Shown here: positions 1 to 5,496 of the stretch, in pieces
How positions within the stretch are numbered: position 1 is the first letter of the stretch
How the letters are laid out: every line of letters starts with the position of its first letter
DNA from: Bacillota bacterium
Lineage (GTDB): Bacteria; Bacillota; Clostridia; Acetivibrionales; DSM-1351
Length of the DNA: 6,190 nt
Assembly: GCA_023417285.1 (NCBI GenBank)
Contig: JAEZFR010000546.1
Span: forward strand, 1 to 6,190
Reading direction: 5' to 3'
Translations under genes and position numbers: made by a program
Notes under the pieces: generated by a model
The model's database searches: none
The model's input: only the letters and a program-made list of their open reading frames with translations
What the model was told of the DNA's origin: nothing

Positions 1-289
1 ACTCCGAGATTGCCTCATCCGTAAGAGCCCGGGTGGAACCTTTGTCGGAGCGCTCTTTCGGCATAAGGGCATCCATACCTCCGAGATTGTACTGTGACAC
101 CCATTTTTCAAGTGTCTTGGGATTATATCGGAAGGTCGTACCGTCCGGTTTTTTGAGTGGTTCTTTGGTCACACGCTTATAGTAAGCCATCTTCGAGGCA
201 TCCGGATAAAGCTCCTGGATTACGGGAGCAATGAGGGCGAACTTAAACTGTGCCATGGCGATATTCTGCTGTGTAATAGTTGTTGACAT
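1..289 (-). CDS. DDE-type transposase, N-terminal part (partial, runs off left edge)
   Basis: Reading leftward from the ATG at 289-287, 96 codons are open to the window edge, beginning MSTTITQQNIAMAQFKF. A strong AAGGAGG at 304-298, 8 nt upstream of the ATG, fixes the start. The visible part matches the N-terminal DNA-binding region of IS481/Mu-like transposases: a first helical segment (residues 12-40), a linker with PDGTTFRYNPKTLEKW (residues 48-63), then the pattern YNLGGMDALMPKERSDKG (residues 67-84), typical of the HTH of this group. The DDE catalytic core would lie beyond the window. It sits 98 bp downstream of the broken DUF6431-type gene on the same strand, the arrangement expected of a two-gene insertion sequence. 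The group assignment is from recognition of the sequence pattern; the exact IS family is uncertain. Confidence 0.75.
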   Translation of the reverse strand, partial: MSTTITQQNIAMAQFKFALIAPVIQELYPDASKMAYYKRVTKEPLKKPDGTTFRYNPKTLEKWVSQYNLGGMDALMPKERSDKGSTRALTDEAISE

Positions 290-306
290 GGATAAATCCT
301 CCTTAA

Positions 307-330
307 GTTTATGATGAAATAAGCATAAAC
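307..330. repeat. Inverted repeat ahead of the transposase ribosome binding site
   Basis: GTTTATG (307-313) and CATAAAC (324-330) form a perfect 7-bp inverted repeat with a 10-nt loop. On the minus strand it lies just upstream of the transposase AAGGAGG (304-298). It could be a hairpin shaping translation of the transposase, or chance in A/T-rich DNA. No T-run follows on the minus strand, so it is not a terminator. Confidence 0.35.
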
Positions 331-387
331 CGGATGAACTTAAAATACCATTGCCAATGTATGTGGAAGGCAAAACAGAAAAAAGAC

Positions 388-978
388 TTAGTCGGAGGGC
401 AGATGAGAGCGTGCAGTCCGATACTTCTGTTGTAAGAAGGAGACAGTAGTAAACTGATGGAACTCTGACAGAAAGTCAGAGATGCAGTCCTGACTGACCA
501 GAAAAAGAAGAAAATCCGATACATCTTTGTTAGCCGCAGTTGTAATACCTAACCATAGAAGTCGGTGGGAAAGATAGATATGTTTTAGCCGATAAAAGGT
601 GGAGATGGAAAGACAAAACCGATCACAAAGTTTCTCCACAGTCAGATGATGAAAATAGTATTCTTTCATAAGCTGAAGAATAAATGAGGGTGAATAGGAG
701 CCATAAGGAACGATGAAGTCCGGAAGAATGGAATGGGTGTGCCAGCAGGAAGTACAGATAACCCGGAGAACGAGCAACCGGCGTTAAGCAACCCTGCCAC
801 CTTCAAAGGAGACAAGGCTCCGTTCATAGGAGGCATGCTTAATACAGTTCCCGGTAGATTTGCAATGGGGACAACGCTGCTTCTCCGGACGAAAAGAGGC
901 CATTGAATTAGTAAAAGAATAGAAATCGGAAGAATTATTAAAATTTATCTTGCCAAGTGAGTAAAATCTTCTTATCAT
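388..978 (-). pseudogene. DUF6431-type zinc-ribbon/HTH protein of an insertion sequence, interrupted by an in-frame TAA
   Basis: From ATG 978-976 (MIRRFYSLGK) to TAA 390-388 the frame spans 196 codons with a single stop, TAA at 786-784 (codon 65). The reading frame is the same on both sides, so this is a nonsense change and not a frameshift; CAA (Gln) to TAA is the simplest route. The protein shows a split zinc ribbon, CPHC at residues 36-39 and CTSC at 75-78, with the stop falling between the two knuckles. A helical, HTH-like region follows (LTVEKLCDRFCLSISTFYRL, about residues 110-130). It resembles the DUF6431 proteins that accompany transposases in Clostridia and is presumably a DNA-binding accessory of transposition. 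No clear ribosome binding site precedes ATG 978. The downstream part could only be made by readthrough or from the TTG at 777. Identity as DUF6431 is by pattern recognition. Confidence 0.7.
950..978 (+). promoter_or_regulatory. Predicted sigma-A promoter facing right
   Basis: TTGCCA (950-955) and TATCAT (973-978), spaced 17 bp, each match the consensus at five of six positions. Transcription would start near 985 and run into the hairpins and terminator ending at 1097. The -10 box overlaps the start codon of the opposing DUF6431-type gene, so the two transcription units face each other and overlap. Confidence 0.45.
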
Positions 979-984
979 AATAGT

Positions 985-1097
985 GTGTATGTGCAATGCC
1001 GTAAGGCATGAAGATCCGTGTACCCTGCATACCAATCCGGGACACGGGAGTGATGAGAAGAAACGAACTGTGGTAGGGGCTGTTTCTTCTCTTTTTT
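985..1097 (+). ncRNA. Candidate small structured RNA, antisense to the IS gene leader
   Basis: Between a plausible promoter (950-978) and an intrinsic terminator (1055-1097) lie two further hairpins. ATGCC (996-1000) pairs with GGCAT (1005-1009) around a GTAA tetraloop of the GNRA class. CCGTGT-A-CCC (1016-1025) pairs with GGGACACGG (1039-1047), with one bulged A. The resulting transcript would be about 110 nt and almost fully structured. It is complementary to whatever leader the minus-strand IS transcript carries upstream of 978, so it could be an antisense regulator of transposition. Alternatively it is the attenuated leader of the YgjP-like fragment starting near 1131. No known RNA family was recognised. 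Confidence 0.35.
1055..1097 (+). terminator. Intrinsic terminator
   Basis: GAGAAGAAAC (1055-1064) and GTTTCTTCTC (1082-1091) are a perfect 10-bp inverted repeat with a 17-nt loop, followed directly by six T (1092-1097). The T-run lies only on the plus strand, so it stops rightward transcription. It ends the candidate small RNA and lies just before the YgjP-like fragment. Confidence 0.65.
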
Positions 1098-1130
1098 GTT
1101 ACAGAGATACTTATAAAGGAAATGGAGGTT

Positions 1131-1415
1131 ATGGTCAAGATGGCAGGATATATAGAGGACTGGCCGTGGCTAGCTATACCGGATTTCACGGAAGAATACG
1201 AGAAGCTAAATCCGGAGGGGATATACTTAGGAGTATGTGTTAGATATACAGAACGAAGGGACATGGATATCAGGATATATCCAGACGGAAAGATAATTGT
1301 CAGGGCACCACTGTATGCTGATCATTCAGACATAGCTAAATTTATTCGGGAAGAAGAAAACTGGATCAGGGAAACATTTAAGGAATTTCAAAAAGAGGCT
1401 GATAAAAATGTGTAG
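1131..1415 (+). pseudogene. YgjP-like (DUF45) metallopeptidase, N-terminal fragment without catalytic half
   Basis: The 94-codon frame contains VRYTERRDMDIRIYPDG and KIIVRAPLYADHSDIAKFI, then EEENWIRETFKEFQ. This is the characteristic N-terminal beta region and first helix of YgjP-like/DUF45 proteins (pattern: basic residues, I.V.PDG.I.VRAP, ...FI..K..WI...). Full-length members are normally more than twice this length and carry a zinc-binding HExxH motif in the second half. Here the frame stops at TAG 1413-1415 before any such motif, and none is seen downstream. ATG 1131 is chosen because AAGGA (1116-1120) lies 10 nt upstream; GGAGG (1124-1128) could instead serve ATG 1140, and ATG 1122 has no usable site. 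The residues before the family match (GYIEDWPWLAIPDFTEEYEK) look like a native extension. Probably a remnant, though a short expressed peptide cannot be excluded. Confidence 0.6.
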
Positions 1416-1470
1416 TAAAAAACAGCACTATGTTAGAACTTAATTAGAATAAATCAGATAATAAAATGTC

Positions 1471-1878
1471 GTGTTAGTGTTGCCGGAAGTTATGAGAATT
1501 TGGCGCATGACAATACATCTTAATAATATGTTAATTGCTTGTCTTCAAAGGCAAAAGGAAATGCAGGAAAATGATAAGCTGGTAAATAAAGAGCTGTATG
1601 AGGACAAGAATTTAATTTTTGCTTCAGAATCAGGGGATTACATGTCTCCTAAGAAAATATTGAGAGAAGTGAAAAAAATATATCAACTAGCTGGTATACC
1701 ACAGACGCATACCTTTTGCAGTTTGTTGATTAACAAGGATATTAATGTAAAGGTAATAAGTGAAATTCTGGGACATAGTAGCATTACCATAACACTTGAC
1801 GTGTATGGGACACTATTCGACGAGGCAAGAGCTAAGGCAATGGAAGCAATTGATGATGTTTGGAATATGGCAATATAA
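1471..1878 (+). pseudogene. Tyrosine recombinase/phage integrase, C-terminal remnant with damaged active site
   Basis: The frame opens after a stop at 1462-1464; its first possible start is GTG 1471, and no ribosome binding site precedes it. The match to integrase catalytic domains starts at about residue 40: DKNLIFASESGDYMSPKKIL, then HTFCSLLINKDINVKVISEI, LGHSSITITLDVYGTL and a closing helix. Box II keeps the LGH histidine (His102) and the tyrosine nucleophile in DVYGT (Tyr112). The HxLR part of HxLRHTF is missing: the sequence runs AGIPQTHTF, so the catalytic arginine and the histidine before it are gone, most simply through a small deletion near 1697-1710. The N-terminal arm-binding and core-binding domains (usually some 200 residues) are absent too. 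It marks a former integrative element; catalysis is not expected. It ends at the terminator 1877-1924. Confidence 0.75.
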
Positions 1879-1924
1879 AAAAGCCAGAGGTAGTAAATAA
1901 AAAAACACTACTTCTGGCTTTTTT
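1877..1924. terminator. Strong bidirectional intrinsic terminator
   Basis: AAGCCAGAGGTAGT (1881-1894) pairs with ACTACTTCTGGCTT (1907-1920) over 14 bp with one G-U pair, and the flanking AAAA (1877-1880) extends the stem with TTTT (1921-1924). The T-tract on the plus strand ends transcription from the integrase remnant. The A-tract at the left gives a T-tract on the minus strand, so leftward transcripts would stop here as well. It insulates the gene cluster that follows. Confidence 0.85.
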
Positions 1925-1953
1925 GACCATAATATGACAAGCAATGTTTGAAA

Positions 1954-1982
1954 TTGACAATTAGTATATTATATATTACTAT
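1954..1982 (+). promoter_or_regulatory. Predicted sigma-A promoter of the accessory gene cluster
   Basis: A perfect -35 box TTGACA (1954-1959) is followed after 17 bp by TACTAT (1977-1982), four of six consensus positions. The start would be near 1989-1990, leaving a leader of about 75 nt before ATG 2064. An additional perfect TATAAT at 1988-1993 has no good -35 at normal distance. The region lies just after the terminator 1877-1924, as expected of a new transcription unit. Confidence 0.6.
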
Positions 1983-1988
1983 TGTTGT

Positions 1989-2010
1989 ATAATATTGTCT
2001 GCAATATTAT
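1989..2010. promoter_or_regulatory. Perfect 9-bp inverted repeat at the transcription start, possible operator
   Basis: ATAATATTG (1989-1997) and CAATATTAT (2002-2010) are exact inverted copies around TCTG. The repeat lies at the predicted start point and overlaps the extra TATAAT at 1988-1993. It could bind a dimeric repressor, or form a hairpin at the 5' end of the mRNA that affects stability. A similar repeat overlaps the second promoter (3659-3681). Confidence 0.5.
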
Positions 2011-2063
2011 GAAAAGGAATCGATTAATAGAAGATTGAAGAACATAGATGTAAGGAGTACCTA

Positions 2064-2906
2064 ATGTATACAGAGGACTATGAATTTTTTGAACAACCGT
2101 TGGTTGACCTACAAGTAAAATATATAAAAGATTATGATAATTTATTGGATTTAGGAACTTCTTTGGTGGATTTACAAGCATTAATAAGCGGTATTACAAG
2201 AATACATGAAGATAATGCATATGATAGTATAGAAATATATAATAATTTAAGGCCTACTTTAATAGATGAAAACGACAATAGACGAGAAATAATAAAACAT
2301 ATTATTTCTAATGAAATAGAAAATATTAGCTTGGCTAAGCTTGATCAACTAAGTGATAGAATTGATGCACAATTTGCTCGTGAACAAAAGTCAGCGGCAA
2401 AAAGATTGGAGAAAGTAAATTCATACCCAACTACTTCAAGAAATTTTTCCAAGCGATATAAAGATATAGTGAAGCTAAACAAATTTAGCCAAGGCAGTTT
2501 GATTTTGGATATGACAACGTCAGTAGTAGCTGGCTTGGTTTTGAAGTTTATTGAAAAGCTAATATTTAAAGATGGTAAAGATTTTAATGTGACAGTTAAC
2601 AATAATTTGGTAATCATACAAAACGATGATAATACGAAGAAAATAGTTAAGATATCTGAATATAAGAATAGTGAAGTGCTATCAAAATGGTCCAATGCAT
2701 TATCATTGGAGGAATATTATGATACTGTTCTTTCATCTATTAGTATGCAAGACAATGATATTGAATCTACTGTCATCAATTTATTAGAAAAGTTATCAAA
2801 TGACAAAGTACTATCGAAACAGGTCATTTATGATAAGAGAGGAATTAAGACACTTACTAACGACATTGAACGCTTTCGAGGTAATTTTTATGATATAAGA
2901 ATGTAG
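2064..2906 (+). CDS. Unknown 280-aa protein with a central hydrophobic segment
   Basis: I do not recognise this protein. The start is firm: AAGGAG (2052-2057) sits 6 nt before ATG 2064. The first about 60 residues (LVDLQVKYIKDYDNLLDLGT, LVDLQALISGITRIHEDNAY, SIEIYNNLRP) alternate hydrophobic and acidic residues. Residues 75-135 are helical and charged, turning strongly basic before the centre. Residues 144-168 (GSLILDMTTSVVAGLV then LKFIEKLIF) form one amphipathic or membrane-associating helix after a GSL turn. The pattern 'beta segment, GSL, hydrophobic helix, basic end' recalls small helical modules seen in bacterial conflict proteins, but this is impressionistic. The C-terminal about 100 residues start with a beta-rich part (FNVTVNNNLVIIQNDD) and end in helices. 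There is no signal peptide and no catalytic motif I can name. It is the first gene of the cluster, 67 bp before the next. A sensor, regulator or effector role is inference from position. Confidence 0.85.
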   Translation: MYTEDYEFFEQPLVDLQVKYIKDYDNLLDLGTSLVDLQALISGITRIHEDNAYDSIEIYNNLRPTLIDENDNRREIIKHIISNEIENISLAKLDQLSDRIDAQFAREQKSAAKRLEKVNSYPTTSRNFSKRYKDIVKLNKFSQGSLILDMTTSVVAGLVLKFIEKLIFKDGKDFNVTVNNNLVIIQNDDNTKKIVKISEYKNSEVLSKWSNALSLEEYYDTVLSSISMQDNDIESTVINLLEKLSNDKVLSKQVIYDKRGIKTLTNDIERFRGNFYDIRM

Positions 2907-2973
2907 ATATGTTCAGTAGCATAAGCAATATATACAATGTGATTACTTTTTTATGTGAAGGTAGGGAGGAGTT

Positions 2974-3594
2974 ATGGCTACTGGGTTTTCAAATGAACGC
3001 TCGTCTGAATATATGATATGCAATAATTTGTATAATAAATTAGAGAAAGAATGTTCTTTTTTCTATCCTTTTTATTATCAAAGCAAGAGAGACGATACAG
3101 AGATTTCTTTACTTAATAGTATTGAAGACCTACATTTAATAGCATGTTTTGCTCGTAGACCAAAGGTAAATAGATATATGAGTAATAATACATATATTAC
3201 ATTCAGAAAATCAATGTTTGAACAAACAAATATTTTAAACAACTATAATATACAAGTTGTTTCTGGGACACCAATAGGTGCAAGTATTGATAAAATAGGA
3301 TTTGGATCAAGCTGCAAATGGTTTTTGGTACAATCGGATATTTCCGAAGATTATGTGACCTATGAATTTTATAAAGAAAATATTTTAGATCATAGTATGA
3401 TTGATGGAATCAAACTTATTAATGATAATGAACTTAGAAATATATTAAAAACAACACAGTGTTATTCGTGGAAAGAGATCATGAATTTATTAAGAAATTG
3501 GCAGAAAGATTTTAAAGAATGTTTTCGAATGAGTACGGGGCTATTTCATACGATACCAGTACAAAGACCAATATTTATAGCATATAAATATTAG
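2974..3594 (+). CDS. Unknown 206-aa protein
   Basis: I do not recognise this protein. ATG 2974 follows a long AGGGAGGAG (2963-2971) with tight spacing (GGAGG ends 4 nt before the ATG). The protein is soluble-looking, with no signal peptide or membrane segment. Visible features are an aromatic patch FFYPFYYQ (residues 29-36), LHLIACFARRPKV (53-65), a strand-helix-strand stretch with NNYNIQVVSGTPIGAS (89-104), GFGSSCKWFLV (109-119), and a C-terminal HTIPVQRPIFIAYKY. The alternation of strands and helices suggests an alpha/beta fold, but no active site can be named. Its stop codon is followed by 107 bp holding the second promoter. Another frame from about 3590 continues with protein-like sequence (GYFKRPQSSDELIDR) to TGA 3646, so the true C-terminus may be frameshifted. 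Membership of the cluster is supported by strand, spacing and similar base composition. Confidence 0.8.
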   Translation: MATGFSNERSSEYMICNNLYNKLEKECSFFYPFYYQSKRDDTEISLLNSIEDLHLIACFARRPKVNRYMSNNTYITFRKSMFEQTNILNNYNIQVVSGTPIGASIDKIGFGSSCKWFLVQSDISEDYVTYEFYKENILDHSMIDGIKLINDNELRNILKTTQCYSWKEIMNLLRNWQKDFKECFRMSTGLFHTIPVQRPIFIAYKY

Positions 3595-3635
3595 AGAAGG
3601 ATATTTTAAAAGACCTCAATCTTCAGATGAGTTAA

Positions 3636-3664
3636 TTGACAGGTGATTTACAGAAATGTATAAT
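3636..3664 (+). promoter_or_regulatory. Perfect-consensus sigma-A promoter inside the cluster
   Basis: TTGACA (3636-3641), 17 bp, TATAAT (3659-3664): both hexamers and the spacing are ideal. The start would be near 3671, about 30 nt before ATG 3702. The promoter gives the sce7726/sce7725/RES trio its own strong transcription, independent of the two upstream genes. Such a strong promoter before toxin-like genes normally implies repression; an inverted repeat covers its -10 box. Confidence 0.75.
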
Positions 3665-3681
3665 TAACTTGGATAATTATA
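3659..3681. promoter_or_regulatory. Inverted repeat over the -10 box, possible operator
   Basis: TATAATTA (3659-3666) and TAATTATA (3674-3681) are exact inverted copies around ACTTGGA. The left arm begins with the -10 hexamer, so a bound dimer would block polymerase. The arm is A/T-only, so chance is a real alternative; the parallel with the repeat at 1989-2010 is what makes it worth noting. Confidence 0.45.
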
Positions 3682-3701
3682 TGTTTATGAAGGGGGTGCT
3701 G

Positions 3702-4556
3702 ATGGTGGAAGCTACCAATAACTTGCTTTTAAATAGAGTATTTACAAGAAATACTTTTAAAGCATTGATCAATGAATCCAGGGATACTTCATATAATGCA
3801 GCCGTAGTTCGCTATGTTGCTGATCCTGAAGGTAAAAGTCATCAGCAGATTATTAGTTTTATATATAAACTGATGGATAATGAATATAGAAATGAGTATT
3901 ATTATAAAAATACGTTATTAAATAAATTACTACTTGGAATACACAGTCCCAAAACTACAGTTGCACTAACCGAAGTACCGGTAAATAAGTCTAAAGCAGA
4001 TTTCATCTTAATAAATGGTAAGGCTGTAGTATATGAGATAAAAACAGAACTAGATAATTTGGATCGTTTAGAAAATCAATTAAATGATTACTTTAAGGCA
4101 TTCAATAATGTATGTGTCGTTACAAGCGAAGCTACTTTTGAAGCTGTAAATAAAAAATTAGTGAATTCGAATGTTGGAATTTATGTACTGACGCATAGGA
4201 ATACGATTAGCCTTAGAAAAGAAGCGGTGAATGATGCTTCTAGATTAGATTTAGGCATAATTTTTAAGATACTAAGAAAAAAAGAATATGAGAGTATTAT
4301 AAAAGAAGTTTATGGCTATTTACCTGACGTGTCGCAATTTAAGTATTATAGTGAATGCAAAAAGCTTTTTGAGAACATTGATGTTTGGACAGCTTATACA
4401 ATGTTTATAAAAGAGTTAAAAAAACGCAATAGTATTGACATGGAATTATTTGAAAAGGTGCCAAAAGAAATAAAAAGCATTATATATTTCTCTGATTTTA
4501 ATATTAAGGACTATGTTAATTTAAATAGATTTTTACAAAGTAAATATAGGGGGTAG
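3702..4556 (+). CDS. sce7726 family protein, PD-(D/E)XK nuclease-like
   Basis: The 284-residue protein from ATG 3702 matches the sce7726 family (named from a Sorangium cellulosum locus next to sce7725). AGGGGG (3691-3696), 5 nt upstream, supports this start over an in-frame TTG at 3636, which is the first base of the -35 box. The N-terminal about 80 residues are helical. The centre shows a PD-(D/E)XK-type core: Glu91 in TEVPVNKSKADF, Asp100, then VVYEIKTELDNL with Glu112-x-Lys114, followed by QLNDY (Gln126, Tyr130), the QxxxY motif of RecB/Cas4-like nucleases, and the strand NNVCVVTS. All core residues needed for metal-dependent DNA cleavage appear present; activity is inference. The C-terminal about 120 residues are helical. 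It is translationally coupled to the next gene, whose ribosome binding site lies in its last codons. Family assignment rests on the core pattern and on the neighbour. Confidence 0.85.
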   Translation: MVEATNNLLLNRVFTRNTFKALINESRDTSYNAAVVRYVADPEGKSHQQIISFIYKLMDNEYRNEYYYKNTLLNKLLLGIHSPKTTVALTEVPVNKSKADFILINGKAVVYEIKTELDNLDRLENQLNDYFKAFNNVCVVTSEATFEAVNKKLVNSNVGIYVLTHRNTISLRKEAVNDASRLDLGIIFKILRKKEYESIIKEVYGYLPDVSQFKYYSECKKLFENIDVWTAYTMFIKELKKRNSIDMELFEKVPKEIKSIIYFSDFNIKDYVNLNRFLQSKYRG

Positions 4557-4559
4557 AAA

Positions 4560-5495
4560 ATGTATTTTCCATATCTTAGAGGAAGGCAATTTGAACTTAT
4601 TGCATTAAGGGAACTAATAGAAAATGATTTAATAGGCAATAAGATTATTCCTATTATTGAACCTGTAAAAATGTCATCAACATTAGTTAAGACATTATCT
4701 ACTTTTGTTGACCATAATATTGACATATCATTGATTTACAATCCGCAAGTGGGAAATTTTGTATCGGATTGTAAGAAGGACTCAAATGCTAAGATGCTAG
4801 ATCAACTAAAGGAAGTCATGAATAAGCCTAATATTTTAGCGACTCACTATATGTTCAAGAATTCCGGGAAGATGTTGAAAAATTGGTTTGATAAGGGAAG
4901 AAAAGCAGCAGATATTATGGTAATAGTTAATGATGAAGATTATTTATTAACATATTCAAATATATTTAGTGCTGAATATCCACGTTATACATTAATAAAA
5001 GATGAAACTGAATTTAGGCGAGAAGTACATTACAATAGAGTTCTTATGGCTAATAAATTTAAAAAACAGAATCGCAATACTGATTATGCCAAAAAAGAAG
5101 ATGAAGCATTTTCTAATGACCACCTCTATTATAAATTGGATGGTTACGTTGGATTTTCTGATTACTCTATAGTGGGTGATGATTACATTGATACAGGATT
5201 TGCTCCATACGCGGTAGCCATTCATATAGTTTACTTTGATGATAATAGTAAATTAAGAGTTAAGCATTTTGTATCGAATACAAACGATGATATATCTGAT
5301 CCAGCAAGAAAATTTGCAGAAGCAGTTGCCAAGCTGGTTAAATGGAATGAAGTAATGCAACTCAATACTTATGCTATCAAACAATTTATAGAATGTTATT
5401 ATAATGAGACTTATCCTGGGCTTGGAACAGTTAAAAAATTGTCTCTTATGCATCACATTGAACTAATGAGTAGTTTCCTTGACAAGGAGAAGTAA
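4560..5495 (+). CDS. sce7725 family protein (beta-protein type)
   Basis: The 311-residue protein begins MYFPYLRGRQFELIALREL, the signature start of sce7725 family proteins, related to the 'beta family protein' group (typical start: Y.P.L.GRQ.E..AL). ATG 4560 lies 3 nt after the previous stop; AGGGGG at 4548-4553, 6 nt before the ATG, is inside the preceding gene, so translation is coupled. Further landmarks are IIPIIEPV (residues 29-36, with Glu34 at the usual place after the strand), the second strand ISLIYNP near residue 55, GFSDYSIVGDDY (198-209) and PYAVAIHIVYF (216-226). The repeated strand-helix units suggest a barrel-like alpha/beta fold. The biochemical role of the family is not established as far as I know. 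It is regularly encoded beside sce7726 proteins, as here, so the two probably act together. It overlaps nothing and is followed after 1 nt by the RES gene. Confidence 0.88.
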   Translation: MYFPYLRGRQFELIALRELIENDLIGNKIIPIIEPVKMSSTLVKTLSTFVDHNIDISLIYNPQVGNFVSDCKKDSNAKMLDQLKEVMNKPNILATHYMFKNSGKMLKNWFDKGRKAADIMVIVNDEDYLLTYSNIFSAEYPRYTLIKDETEFRREVHYNRVLMANKFKKQNRNTDYAKKEDEAFSNDHLYYKLDGYVGFSDYSIVGDDYIDTGFAPYAVAIHIVYFDDNSKLRVKHFVSNTNDDISDPARKFAEAVAKLVKWNEVMQLNTYAIKQFIECYYNETYPGLGTVKKLSLMHHIELMSSFLDKEK

Positions 5496-5496
5496 C

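Noticed and set aside
309..524. Minus-strand 71-codon frame overlapping the end of the DUF6431-type gene
   Set aside because: It is in a different phase from a frame with clear zinc-ribbon and HTH motifs, and is rich in Phe/Ser as out-of-frame translations are.
983..1243. Plus-strand 86-codon frame across the hairpin region, beginning MCMCNAVRHED
   Set aside because: It runs through the three hairpins and the terminator, has no ribosome binding site, and overlaps the better supported YgjP-like frame in another phase.
938..1264. Minus-strand 108-codon frame opposite the YgjP-like fragment
   Set aside because: Antisense to a recognisable protein domain, with no ribosome binding site and no family pattern.
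1988..1993. TATAAT as the -10 box of the first cluster promoter
   Set aside because: The only strong -35, TTGACA 1954-1959, is 28 bp away, and the hexamer at the normal 17-bp distance (1965-1970) is poor. TACTAT 1977-1982 fits TTGACA better.
2345..2695. Minus-strand 116-codon frame inside the 280-aa gene, and similar frames at 1969-2181, 4511-4726, 4992-5225 and 5253-5456
   Set aside because: All are antisense shadows of well-supported plus-strand genes or promoter DNA and lack start signals.
2907..2973. Possible promoter or terminator between the 280-aa and 206-aa genes
   Set aside because: TACAAT (2933-2938) has only a weak -35 match (TGTTCA) and the T-run at 2947-2952 is not preceded by a hairpin, so transcription probably reads through.
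3636..3701. In-frame TTG start giving 22 extra residues for the sce7726 protein
   Set aside because: The TTG is the first base of a perfect -35 box and has no ribosome binding site; ATG 3702 has AGGGGG at the right distance.
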